Shown here one piece after another: positions 1-7,417 of a stretch of 64,000 nucleotides of DNA; the first letter of the stretch is position 1, and each line of letters begins with the position of its first letter. Below the pieces are notes generated by a model. It was not told where the DNA came from. It worked only from the letters and a program-made list of their open reading frames with translations, and ran no database searches. A program made the translations under genes and the position numbers. This DNA comes from Nocardia neocaledoniensis (lineage in GTDB: Bacteria > Actinomycetota > Actinomycetes > Mycobacteriales > Mycobacteriaceae): the NCBI RefSeq assembly GCF_003182135.1, contig NZ_QGTL01000010.1:186001-250000 (forward strand). Direction: 5' to 3'.

Positions 1-680
1 CCTGCCGCGCCTGCCCGCGGCTGGTCGCCTGGCGCGAGGAGGCCGCCCGGATCAAGCGCGCGGCCTTCCGGGACGAGGAGTACTGGGCCCGCCCGGTCCC
101 CGGCTTCGGACCCGACGACGCCGAGATCCTCGTGGTCGGCCTGGCGCCCGCGGCCAACGGCGGCAACCGGACCGGGCGCATGTTCACCGGGGACCGCAGC
201 GGCGACGTCCTGTTCGCCGCCCTGCACGCGGTCGGCCTGGCGACGGGCGCGCATCCGGTGAGCGTCGACGACGGCATCGAGCTGCGCAACACCCGGCTCA
301 CCGCGCCCGTGCACTGCGCCCCGCCCGAGAACAAGCCGACCAGCTCCGAGCGTCTTCGCTGCGCCGCCTACCTCACCCGCGAGCTGGAACTCCTCGCGCC
401 GACCGTCCGGGTGATCGTGGTCCTCGGCGGCTTCGGCTGGCAGGCCCTGTTCACGGTCCTCGCCCAGGGCGGGTGGGTGATCCCCCGGCCGCGCCCCCGC
501 TTCGGTCACGGCGCCCAGCTCACCCTGAACCATCCCGACGGCCGCACGCTCACGGTGCTCGGCTGCTACCACGTGAGTCCCCACAACACGTTCACCGGCC
601 GCCTGACGCCCACGATGCTCGAAGACATCTTCCGCACCGCCATCAATCTCACCCACGCAGCCCCGCCCCTGCCGTCCTGA
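1..680 (+). CDS. Uracil-DNA glycosylase, family 5 (UdgB type), 5' end outside window
   Basis: This enzyme removes uracil, and in family 5 also other deaminated bases, from DNA in base excision repair. The reading frame is open from position 3 to the stop at 678-680, giving about 225 residues without a start, so the N-terminus lies upstream of the window. A CxxC pair sits at the very beginning (CRACP), as expected for an iron-sulfur-bound glycosylase. Motif A follows as GLAPAANGGNRTGRMFTGD and motif B as HVSPHNTFTGRLT. This NRTGR/FTGD form without a catalytic polar residue in motif A is typical of family 5 rather than family 4. The next gene is on the opposite strand, so this is probably the last gene of its transcript. 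Confidence 0.9.
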   Translation, partial: CRACPRLVAWREEAARIKRAAFRDEEYWARPVPGFGPDDAEILVVGLAPAANGGNRTGRMFTGDRSGDVLFAALHAVGLATGAHPVSVDDGIELRNTRLTAPVHCAPPENKPTSSERLRCAAYLTRELELLAPTVRVIVVLGGFGWQALFTVLAQGGWVIPRPRPRFGHGAQLTLNHPDGRTLTVLGCYHVSPHNTFTGRLTPTMLEDIFRTAINLTHAAPPLPS

Positions 681-945
681 GCTGTTCTGTAGACGGGACA
701 TGCGGGTATGGAGTGATGTAGGTTGGTGATTTTATATAGTTAGATGCGCATATCGCAGTATCCTTCTGTTTTTGGTGGCTCAACCATCGGGCCCTCGGCG
801 CCACCTAATGGCCTGCTCGTCGCTCGAAACAGCGAGAACCGTTCCCCACCAAGCAATCCCACGATCCACCGCGCATCACTCCCCCACCGCACGACGGCAT
901 CACACCTGGATGCTCCCCTCCCCCGTCGCCAAACTTTGGAGCACG
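681..945. other. Gene-free interval with an AT-rich core
   Basis: Both flanking genes end toward this 265-base interval. Positions about 715-780 are strikingly AT-rich for this chromosome (runs such as gattttatatagttag), while the remainder returns to high GC. Open frames crossing it show no recognisable protein and no convincing ribosome binding site. I see no strong terminator hairpin. Confidence 0.5.
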
Positions 946-1173
946 TCAGACGAGGGCGACCTCGTCGAAGGCGACGGTGAGGGTGTGACGGCGCTCGTGG
1001 AGGACGCCACCCTCGCGATGGACGGCGCCCTCACTGAACTCCAGGCGCAGGGTGGTGCGATGCGGATCGACCTCGCGGACGACGGCGCAGACACCACTGA
1101 ACGGTCCCGCCGGAAAGTAGACGACGTCACCCGGCGCGAACTCGGAATTCCCCACGCCGCCACCGTAGTCCAT
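946..1173 (-). CDS. Small stand-alone KOW-domain protein (NusG C-terminal-like)
   Basis: This 75-residue protein consists almost entirely of one KOW-like fold. The pattern APGDVVYFPAGPFSG, then VREVDPHRTTLRLEF, then VAFDEVALV at the end, matches the C-terminal KOW domain of NusG antitermination factors, which bind ribosomal protein S10 or Rho. The NusG N-terminal domain that contacts RNA polymerase is absent. The ATG at 1173 starts 20 bases downstream of the stop of the DJ-1-like gene, so the two are probably cotranscribed with the decarboxylase-like gene above them. A role in transcription or translation is inferred from the fold only. The start is uncertain because in-frame codons exist upstream. 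Confidence 0.6.
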   Translation of the reverse strand: MDYGGGVGNSEFAPGDVVYFPAGPFSGVCAVVREVDPHRTTLRLEFSEGAVHREGGVLHERRHTLTVAFDEVALV

Positions 1174-1193
1174 GTGGGGCACCGCGCGCCGGA

Positions 1194-1877
1194 TCAGAGC
1201 AGGGCGGCGACCTTCTTCGCGGTCTCCTCGGCCGAGCCGGGATTCTGTCCGGTCACCAGGTTCCCGTCGACCACGACATAGGAGACGAACGGCAGTTTCG
1301 CCTTCTCGTAGTTCGCGCCACGCTTCTTCATCTCCGCTTCGGCGTTGTAGGGCACGAGCTTGTCGACCCTGGCGAGAACCTCCTCCAGCCAGGCGAACCC
1401 GGTGAGGTTGCGGCCTGCCACGAGATGGGAACCGTCGGAGAGCGTCGTGTTGAGCAGGCCGCAGTAGCCGTGGCAGACCGAGGAGACGATGCCGCCGCGC
1501 TCGTAGATCTCCCGCGTGAGGCGCTGCAGCCCCACGCTGTCGGGAAAGTCGTACATGACCGCGTGCCCGCCGGTGAAGTAGATGGCGTCGTAGTCGGCCG
1601 CATCGATCTCCTCGGGACTCGCGGTCTGCTGCAGCAGCGCCATCTTGGCCGGATCCGCCCGCCACGCCTTCGCGGTCTTGTCGTAGCTGGGGAACTTCAG
1701 CGACCGGGGCTCGAGCGGCACCGGGCCGCCCGCCGGGCTGACGAGCGTCTGCTCGAAACCCTTCTCCTCGAACACCTGCCAGGCATGGGTCAGCTCGGAC
1801 AGCCACAGGCCGGTCGGATGGGACGGGTCGTCATAGTGACCGACGTTGGTGACGACGTGCAAGATGCGCTTGGTCAT
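1194..1877 (-). CDS. DJ-1/PfpI family class I glutamine amidotransferase-like protein (Hsp31-like)
   Basis: The 227-residue protein belongs to the DJ-1/PfpI superfamily, whose Hsp31-like members act as glyoxalases, chaperones or deglycases in the cytoplasm. The nucleophile elbow is VCHGYCGLLN with Cys135, preceded by the FTGGHAVMYDF segment that forms the other half of the active site. Length and the large insertion around residues 55-90 fit the Hsp31/glyoxalase III branch better than short PfpI proteases. Its start overlaps the stop of the upstream decarboxylase-like gene as ATGA, indicating translational coupling. It is therefore likely controlled by the operator-bearing promoter at 2844-2897. 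A role in detoxifying carbonyls is inferred. Confidence 0.82.
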   Translation of the reverse strand: MTKRILHVVTNVGHYDDPSHPTGLWLSELTHAWQVFEEKGFEQTLVSPAGGPVPLEPRSLKFPSYDKTAKAWRADPAKMALLQQTASPEEIDAADYDAIYFTGGHAVMYDFPDSVGLQRLTREIYERGGIVSSVCHGYCGLLNTTLSDGSHLVAGRNLTGFAWLEEVLARVDKLVPYNAEAEMKKRGANYEKAKLPFVSYVVVDGNLVTGQNPGSAEETAKKVAALL

Positions 1878-2830
1878 GCGTGGTTCTCCTTCGTCCGTCG
1901 CGACTCCTTGATCTCAGTGTGCGCCCGTACCGAGGTGGGGACCGGCATGTGCAGCGCGTTCTGCCCCTCGGTCATGACGTCGAGCTGGATGGTCCTGATC
2001 GGTCTCAGTGCCCGGAGGTCGTCGGAGAGCCGGCCCGCCCCGAGCTCGAGCCGGATTCCCCGCGGCAGCCGGGTGGTGCCCGCCGAAAGGACGTTGGTCT
2101 GGCTCAGCGTCGAGTGCCAGGCGCCGTCGATCCGCGTGTAGGAGGTCAGGCTCGCGACGCGTTCACCCGAGACGTGCCCCCGGTGTCGCGGCGTCGGCGC
2201 AGCGAAGGCGACATCGGTGCCACCGTCGTCGCCGGCGACGCGCGCGGTCGCCCGCCGGTGGTCGATGTCGACGTCGATGTCGGTGACCCATTTCGGGAAT
2301 CCGTAGCCGTCGTGGCCGCGCACCTGGGCGATGTCGGTGGTGACGGGCAGCGACAGGACATAGGAGTGCAGGTGGTCGTTCTGTAGACCGGACAGCAGGT
2401 CGGCGACACCGAGTCCGCCGTGCCGCGCCGGCCGGACGGCGATGCCGACGGCGGCTTCGGTGTAGAAGTCGATGTCGCACACGTCGTAGCGGAAGAACAT
2501 CAGCGAGACGAGGCCGAGGCCGGGCACGAGTTCGAGCGGATCGAGGGCGCGCGGGAGTCGCGACCGGATCGCCCGCGCCGGCGCGATCATCGTCAGCCGG
2601 GCGGTGGAGACGCGGTAGTAGAAGTTCGGCGACCAGGTCGGGCCGATCGGCGAGTCGACCCGCACCTTCGGCAGCCGCCGGAAGAAGTCGACGCCGCTCA
2701 CCCGCGGGTCGGCCGCGACGACGTCCAGATCGGTTGCCATCCGGAACCGGTCGTACAGGCCGCCCTGCGGGACCTCGACCGAATGCCCGCCCAGATCGAC
2801 GGTGACCGTGTGGTGCGAGGTGCGTGCCAT
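1874..2830 (-). CDS. Acetoacetate decarboxylase family protein
   Basis: This 318-residue protein has the beta-cone pattern of acetoacetate-decarboxylase-like proteins, with conserved stretches such as VDSPIGPTWSPNFYYR, MFFRYDVCDIDFYTEAAVG and HDGYGFPKWVTDIDVDI. True acetoacetate decarboxylases use a Schiff-base lysine in an EK motif. I do not see that motif clearly, so another small-molecule reaction is possible. The ATG at 2830 is preceded by aggag seven bases upstream. Transcription starts near 2862 from a TTGACA-N17-TAGCAT promoter covered by a 19-bp operator. It is the first gene of a three-gene operon and is divergent from the old-yellow-enzyme gene. Confidence 0.78.
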   Translation of the reverse strand: MARTSHHTVTVDLGGHSVEVPQGGLYDRFRMATDLDVVAADPRVSGVDFFRRLPKVRVDSPIGPTWSPNFYYRVSTARLTMIAPARAIRSRLPRALDPLELVPGLGLVSLMFFRYDVCDIDFYTEAAVGIAVRPARHGGLGVADLLSGLQNDHLHSYVLSLPVTTDIAQVRGHDGYGFPKWVTDIDVDIDHRRATARVAGDDGGTDVAFAAPTPRHRGHVSGERVASLTSYTRIDGAWHSTLSQTNVLSAGTTRLPRGIRLELGAGRLSDDLRALRPIRTIQLDVMTEGQNALHMPVPTSVRAHTEIKESRRTKENHA

Positions 2831-2843
2831 GGCACATCTCCTA

Positions 2844-2862
2844 ATGTTTACGTTGCTTACAT
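2844..2862. promoter_or_regulatory. 19-bp operator, left copy (inverted relative to right copy)
   Basis: ATGTTTACGTTGCTTACAT here is the exact reverse complement of 2971-2989. It covers the predicted start site of the leftward promoter. A third, diverged copy (15 of 18 positions) lies at 2882-2899 over the leftward -35 and spacer. Each copy has TGT/ACA ends, as do many TetR and GntR operators. No regulator gene is adjacent. Confidence 0.72.
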
Positions 2863-2868
2863 CCACCG

Positions 2869-2897
2869 ATGCTAGGGCTACATGTAAGCACTGTCAA
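2869..2897 (-). promoter_or_regulatory. Leftward promoter of the decarboxylase-like operon
   Basis: On the minus strand TTGACA (2897-2892) is followed by a 17-base spacer and TAGCAT (2874-2869), a near-ideal housekeeping promoter. The predicted start is about 2862, inside the left operator, giving a leader of about 32 bases. Confidence 0.65.
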
Positions 2898-2940
2898 CAC
2901 ACCCTCGCTCCGCAGTGACAACGGCCACCCTTTCCTGAAG

Positions 2941-2969
2941 TTGACACCGCTTACACCACTTCCTAGGTT
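2941..2969 (+). promoter_or_regulatory. Rightward promoter of the old-yellow-enzyme gene
   Basis: TTGACA (2941-2946), a 17-base spacer and TAGGTT (2964-2969) form a near-consensus housekeeping promoter. The predicted start, about 2976, lies inside the right operator, mirroring the leftward promoter. Confidence 0.65.
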
Positions 2970-2970
2970 C

Positions 2971-2989
2971 ATGTAAGCAACGTAAACAT
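2971..2989. promoter_or_regulatory. 19-bp operator, right copy
   Basis: ATGTAAGCAACGTAAACAT is a perfect inverted copy of 2844-2862. It sits over the predicted start of the rightward promoter and about 20 bases ahead of the start codon, so binding should block both divergent units together. Confidence 0.72.
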
Positions 2990-3008
2990 ACCGCGCAGAG
3001 GAGTTCTG

Positions 3009-4259
3009 ATGCCTTCGACAGCCCCCACGTCACCCACGACGGATTCGCCGGTCTTCGCGCCGTTCACGCTCCCCCACGGCGCGGTGCTCCCGAACCGGCT
3101 GGCCAAGGCCGCCATGGAGGAGAACATGGCCGCGTACGGGCAGCTCCCGGACGAGGCTCTGTTCCGGCTCTACCGGCGCTGGAGCCGGGGCGGGGTCGGC
3201 CTGATCATCACGGGCAATGTCATGGTCCACGCCGAGGCGCTGACCGGGCCCGGCGGTGTCGTCCTCGACGCGCGGTCTCCGCTCGAGCCGTTCCGGCGGT
3301 GGGCCGACGCCGCGAAGAGCGGGGGCGCGCGGGTGTGGATGCAGATCAATCATCCGGGCAGGCAGGTGGGCGCGAACATGCCCGGCGTCGCCTGGGGCCC
3401 GTCGGCCGTCCGGGTCGACGTCGGCAAGAACAGCGGCCGCTTCGCCGAGCCGGTCGAGATGACCGCGGGCCAGATCGAGGAGACCGTGACGCGCTTCGCC
3501 GAGACCGCGCGCCGGGCCGAGGAGGCCGGCTTCGACGGTGTCGAGATCCACGCCGCGCACGGGTATCTGCTCTCCCAATTTCTCTCCCCGCTCGCCAATC
3601 GGCGCACCGATCAGTGGGGTGGCACCCTGGCGAACCGGGCCAGGCTCCTGCTCGACATCGTCGGCGCCGTGCGGGCCACGGTCGCCCCGGGCTTCGCGGT
3701 GGCCGTCAAGCTGAACTCGGCAGACTTCCAGCGTGGTGGCTTCGACGCAGACGACGCCGCGGCCGTGATCGCCCTGCTGGCGCCCCTCGGTGTCGACCTC
3801 GTCGAGTTGTCGGGAGGCAGCTACGAGGCACCGGCCATGACCGGACAGTCCGGCGACGAGCGCACACGATCGCGGGAGGCCTATTTCCTCGGTCTCGCCG
3901 AGGAACTCGCCGCGTCCAGCCCGCTGCCGCTCATGCTGACCGGCGGTGTCGCCCGGCTTCCGGTGGCCGAGCAGGTCCTCGCCGGCGGGATCGACCTCGT
4001 CGGTATGGGCAGCGCGCTCGCCGTCGACCCCGACCTGCCGAACCGCTGGCGCGCGGACACCGGCGCGGCGGTGGAGTTGGCGCCCGTGCGCATCGCGGAC
4101 AAGGCGGTCGCCTCCGCCGCGAGCATGGCGCGCGTGCGCCGGCAACTGCGCCGCCTCGGCGCGGGCAGGCGGACCCGGCCCGGCATCGATCCGAAGCTCG
4201 CCTCGCCACGGAGCTCTGGCTCCAGCGCCGCGCGCTGCGCCGCTACCGCGCCTGGCTGA
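3009..4259 (+). CDS. NADH:flavin oxidoreductase / old yellow enzyme family, with altered C-terminus
   Basis: This FMN-dependent TIM-barrel ene-reductase is read as 416 residues. Family signatures include the N-terminal FTLPHGAVLPNRLAKAAMEE, the active-site segment QINHPGRQ, and FDGVEIHAAHGYLLSQFLSPLANRRTD, where the HAAHGYLL region contacts FMN and substrate. Lys, His and His residues typical of the family are present. The start follows gagga with good spacing. The last about 20 residues (SPRSSGSSAARCAATAPG) look random. Reading the -1 frame from about 4197 gives LATELWLQRRALRRYRAWL and a stop at 4274-4276, which resembles the usual basic C-terminus. A one-base deletion near 4196-4203, genuine or a sequencing error, is the simplest explanation. 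Expression is divergent from and probably coregulated with the decarboxylase-like operon. Confidence 0.85.
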   Translation: MPSTAPTSPTTDSPVFAPFTLPHGAVLPNRLAKAAMEENMAAYGQLPDEALFRLYRRWSRGGVGLIITGNVMVHAEALTGPGGVVLDARSPLEPFRRWADAAKSGGARVWMQINHPGRQVGANMPGVAWGPSAVRVDVGKNSGRFAEPVEMTAGQIEETVTRFAETARRAEEAGFDGVEIHAAHGYLLSQFLSPLANRRTDQWGGTLANRARLLLDIVGAVRATVAPGFAVAVKLNSADFQRGGFDADDAAAVIALLAPLGVDLVELSGGSYEAPAMTGQSGDERTRSREAYFLGLAEELAASSPLPLMLTGGVARLPVAEQVLAGGIDLVGMGSALAVDPDLPNRWRADTGAAVELAPVRIADKAVASAASMARVRRQLRRLGAGRRTRPGIDPKLASPRSSGSSAARCAATAPG

Positions 4260-4470
4260 GAAGCCGTGCCGCGTGACATGATCGCGCCGAGAGGCGGCGC
4301 TGTGCTCGCGAATCGCGGTGCAGGGGTGAATGTTTCGCCTAGAATAAATGCCGGGTGAGATCCTCGGTCACCCCGGCGCCGATCTGTGGCGCCAGTGTCG
4401 TCCCGCCGTGCTGTCGCGGGACGCGAGCGTGAACCATGCCAACGGATATGAATCATGCAGGGGGTCAACC

Positions 4471-6183
4471 ATGTCCACCGCTGTCGATTTCGCAGCTCGT
4501 CTCATCGATCCCGCCGCGATCGCGGCGGCCGGACACTCGGCGGTCCTCGCCTACGTGTCACCGAGCAGACCGGGCGCGAACTTCGGTGCCAAACCGATCA
4601 CCGCCGAGTACGCCCGCGCGCTCGCCGCCGCCGGACTCGACGTCGTCTCGATCTGGCAGTACGGCAAGCCAGGCGATCCCACCCCGTCCGACTGGACGAC
4701 CGGCTTCGACGGCGGCAGGCGAATGGCCGAGCAGGCGCTCGCCACGCATCTGGAGGTCGGTGGGCCACGCCGTGCGCCGATCTTCTTCGCCGTCGACGAG
4801 GACATCTCGCTGAGCCAGTGGAACGCGACCGCCGTCGACTTCTTCCGCGGGGTGAACTCCGTGCTCGGCACGGAATGGACGGGCATCTACGGACATTCCC
4901 GGGTGTGCGCGTGGGCGATCGAGGACGGGGTGGTCGGCCGCCGCGGCGACTTCAGCTGGGTGTGGCAGACACGAGCCTGGTCGGGCGCCGAGCGGGAGCC
5001 CCGGGCGGTGCTGTACCAGCGGGTGATCGACACGCCGAGCAATCCCGGCCCGGTCATCGACGGCACACACGTCGATGTCGACGACATCCTCGCGCCCGAC
5101 TTCGGGCAGTGGAGTCTGGACCGCTCGGTCCAGGTGCCCGCCTTCACCGAACTCGACCGCCTCGGTCCCTCGCACTCCCCCCGCGACGGTGCGCGGATCA
5201 CCAATTTCCTGCTGCACACCCAGGAGGGCAACGGCACCGCGGAATCGCTGGCGGCCTACCTGAACAACCCGGCCAACGGCGTGTCCTACCACTACACCCT
5301 GCGCGACGGCATCGTCGTCCGCGTGGTGCCCGAGGAACTCGCCGCCTGGTCGGTGCTGTCCGCCAACCCGTTCACGGTGAACTTGTGTTTCGCGGGGAGC
5401 CGGGTGGCCTGGTCACGGGACCAGTGGCTCGCGATCGACGCCGACCTGCGCATCGCCGCATACCTGGCCGTGCGCAGCGCGCACCGGCACGGCTATTCCA
5501 CGCAGGTGATCGCACCGCCCGGCTACCGGGTCGGCGAAGGCATCAGCGACCACAAATACGTCACCGAGGCCCTGGGAATCGGCACCCACACCGACGTCGG
5601 ACCGAACTTCCCGTGGGACGTGTTCGCTGCCCACGTCAACGATTTCGCGGGCACCGGTCAGACCGCCATCGACATCAGGGCGGCGGCCTCGCCGTGGCTG
5701 GGCGCGCGTCGCACCGACGGCGAACTCGCCACCCCGGACGGCATCGGCCGCTTCGCCGAGTTCGAGCACGGCTACGTCTACTGGCATCCGGCCACCGACG
5801 CGCACGCCATCCCGACCGCGATCATGACCAAGTACGCCGAACTCGGCTGGGAGGCAGGCCCCTTGGGCTACCCGATCGCCGAGCACGCGGAACTGCCCGA
5901 TCCGCGCGGCACCGGCCCCGGTCTCGCGCAGGCCTTCCAGGGCGGCACCGTCTATCGCCGGGCAGGCGCGCCCGCCTACTGGGTGCACGGCGCGATCGGG
6001 GCCCGCTGGTCGGCAGCCGGATTCGAGAACGGCGAACTCGGGTGGCCCGCCTCCGACGAGATCGCCCACGACGACGGCGTCTACCAGGCGTTCGAGTTCG
6101 GCCGCATCTACTGGGTGCCCGAAAAGATTGTCGCGCTGCGCAATTCCGGCGACCCCGATACGCCGCTGGCCCGTCCCGCCTGA
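4471..6183 (+). CDS. Cell-wall hydrolase: DUF1906 glycosidase-like + amidase-2 + LGFP repeats
   Basis: The 570-residue protein has three parts. Residues about 5-215 form a DUF1906 glycoside-hydrolase-like domain (AYVSPSRPG, SIWQYGK, FFAVDEDI, GIYGHS). Residues about 230-390 resemble a zinc N-acetylmuramoyl-alanine amidase (NFLLHTQEGN, VSYHYTLRDG, AAWSV, SDHKYV supplying likely His ligands). Residues about 400-560 carry LGFP repeats (GELATPDG, AELGWEAGPLGYP, ENGELGWPASDE), which anchor proteins in mycolic-acid cell envelopes. The ATG at 4471 follows a purine run (gcaggggg). An upstream in-frame ATG adds an unlikely N-terminus. No signal peptide or Tat motif is visible from either start, as in phage endolysins. 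It may be a domesticated lysin. Confidence 0.8.
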   Translation: MSTAVDFAARLIDPAAIAAAGHSAVLAYVSPSRPGANFGAKPITAEYARALAAAGLDVVSIWQYGKPGDPTPSDWTTGFDGGRRMAEQALATHLEVGGPRRAPIFFAVDEDISLSQWNATAVDFFRGVNSVLGTEWTGIYGHSRVCAWAIEDGVVGRRGDFSWVWQTRAWSGAEREPRAVLYQRVIDTPSNPGPVIDGTHVDVDDILAPDFGQWSLDRSVQVPAFTELDRLGPSHSPRDGARITNFLLHTQEGNGTAESLAAYLNNPANGVSYHYTLRDGIVVRVVPEELAAWSVLSANPFTVNLCFAGSRVAWSRDQWLAIDADLRIAAYLAVRSAHRHGYSTQVIAPPGYRVGEGISDHKYVTEALGIGTHTDVGPNFPWDVFAAHVNDFAGTGQTAIDIRAAASPWLGARRTDGELATPDGIGRFAEFEHGYVYWHPATDAHAIPTAIMTKYAELGWEAGPLGYPIAEHAELPDPRGTGPGLAQAFQGGTVYRRAGAPAYWVHGAIGARWSAAGFENGELGWPASDEIAHDDGVYQAFEFGRIYWVPEKIVALRNSGDPDTPLARPA

Positions 6184-6191
6184 CCTGTCGG

Positions 6192-6244
6192 GGTACCCGG
6201 CTACGCTGGCGGCGTTCGGTGCGCCGGCCGGCGTAGCGAGTACC
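6192..6244. terminator. Long imperfect hairpin between hydrolase gene and next gene
   Basis: ggtac (6192-6196) pairs with gtacc (6240-6244), gctacgctggc (6200-6210) pairs with gccggcgtagc (6227-6237) with one G-T wobble, and ggcg (6211-6214) pairs with cgcc (6222-6225). The loop is ttcggtg. No U-run follows. It begins nine bases after the hydrolase stop, so it may terminate or stabilise that transcript, or attenuate the next gene. Confidence 0.5.
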
Positions 6245-6266
6245 GGCACGGAAGGAGACCCGCACC

Positions 6267-6740
6267 ATGTGGCCGTCCGAGTGGCCCACGTCCGCGCGTG
6301 CGATCGCGATCGCCGTCGACGCCGCCGTCCACGCGGCGCGCGCCGCCGACGAACCCGCCTTCACCGAGGCGATCGCCGCAGTGGCCGAACTGCCCGCCGA
6401 TCAGGCCGGCGCGGTGCTCGCGGCGATCGTGCGGGAGCTCCTCGAGGTCGCGCACCCGGACGGGCTCACCGGCGACGATGTGCGCGCGGTGCTCGAGGCC
6501 GTGATGCGGGCGACGGTGCCCTGGCATCCCGGGCTCGACGTCGCCGCGGTGATCGCGACGCTCACCGGCGCGCTCGGGGTCGACGACGCGACCGAGCCGG
6601 ACGCGCCACCGAGCGGTGTCCACCCCGCCGCGGTGCTCCTGATCGCCCACCTCGCCGAGCGAACCGGAATGCCGGTCCGCGAGGCGATCGGCCGGGCCAT
6701 CGGTGAGATCGCCAGGGCCGAGACCGTCGAGATGCCCTGA
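6267..6740 (+). CDS. Uncharacterised 157-residue acidic helical protein
   Basis: I do not recognise a family. The protein is rich in Ala, Val, Asp and Glu and should be all-helical, with no signal peptide, membrane segment or cysteine. A clear ribosome binding site (ggaagga) precedes the ATG by ten bases. Repeating helical units (residues about 10-55 and 60-105) end with IAHLAERTGMPVREAIGRAIGE, which looks like a short helix-turn-helix or dimerisation helix. It stands alone between a hairpin upstream and a convergent LysE-type exporter gene whose stop lies ten bases away. Confidence 0.7.
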   Translation: MWPSEWPTSARAIAIAVDAAVHAARAADEPAFTEAIAAVAELPADQAGAVLAAIVRELLEVAHPDGLTGDDVRAVLEAVMRATVPWHPGLDVAAVIATLTGALGVDDATEPDAPPSGVHPAAVLLIAHLAERTGMPVREAIGRAIGEIARAETVEMP

Positions 6741-6750
6741 CCGGCCGCGC

Positions 6751-7374
6751 TCAGGACTCGGTGGCCAGCCGCACCCCGAAGCCGACGAGCACCAGGCCGG
6801 TCATCGCGTCGATGCGGCGGCGGATCCGGTCGGTCCGCATCCAGGTGGAGATCGAGCCGGAGGCGACGACGAGGGCGAGGCAGTACAGCGCGGTCAGCGC
6901 GATGTAGACGGCGCCGAAGGCCAGCGTCGTCCAGGTCGGCGAGTAGCCGTCGGGCACGAAGCCGGGCAGGAAGCTGACGAAGAGCACGCCGACCTTGGGG
7001 TTCAGGATGTCGGTGAGGAGTCCGGCGCCGAAGTTGCCCGCGCGATCCAGCGGTGCCACCGACGACGTGTCCGATGCGACACCGACCGGTCGCCGGAGGG
7101 CGCGCAGCGACTGCACGCCCATCCACACCAGATAGCAGGCGCCCACGATCTTGAGCGCCTCGTAGCCCACCTCGCTGGCCCGCAGCAGGGCCGACAGGCC
7201 CACCACGGCGGCCACGACCCACACCGCCAGTCCGCACAGCACGCCGGCCGCGGTCCGGATCCCCGCCCGCCTGCCGCCGCGCACCAGGCTGCGGACCACC
7301 ACCAAGGTGTCCGGACCTGGCAGGATGACGATGACGAGGGATGCGAGAGTGAAGGAGATGAGCGCGGCGAGCAT
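6751..7374 (-). CDS. LysE/RhtB family amino-acid exporter
   Basis: This 207-residue inner-membrane protein has the six hydrophobic segments and N-terminal signature of LysE/RhtB translocators. The signature is MLAALISFTLASLVIVILPGPD followed by RSLVRGGRRAGIRTAAGV, and in the middle of the protein comes LLTDILNPKVGVLFVSFLPGF. Family members export amino acids, homoserine lactones or related compounds using the proton gradient. The substrate cannot be predicted. The start at 7374 gives the canonical N-terminus. A longer version starting at 7416 would overlap the divergent alarmone synthetase control region. The two divergent genes share only about 43 bases. Confidence 0.85.
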   Translation of the reverse strand: MLAALISFTLASLVIVILPGPDTLVVVRSLVRGGRRAGIRTAAGVLCGLAVWVVAAVVGLSALLRASEVGYEALKIVGACYLVWMGVQSLRALRRPVGVASDTSSVAPLDRAGNFGAGLLTDILNPKVGVLFVSFLPGFVPDGYSPTWTTLAFGAVYIALTALYCLALVVASGSISTWMRTDRIRRRIDAMTGLVLVGFGVRLATES

Positions 7375-7417
7375 CCGACCATGGTAGGCGGGCCCGGCCT
7401 CGCCGAGGAAAGGCACA

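Noticed and set aside
744..1281. Rightward frames between the glycosylase and DJ-1-like genes
   Set aside because: They run antisense to the KOW and DJ-1-like genes, lack ribosome sites and have no recognisable domains.
4290..4470. Possible c-di-AMP (ydaO-type) riboswitch ahead of the wall-hydrolase gene
   Set aside because: The position and a ggggtgaat-like stretch are suggestive, but the other conserved blocks of that class (GGGACCCAA-like and the CAGCTAACC-like core) are absent. Only generic hairpins are seen.
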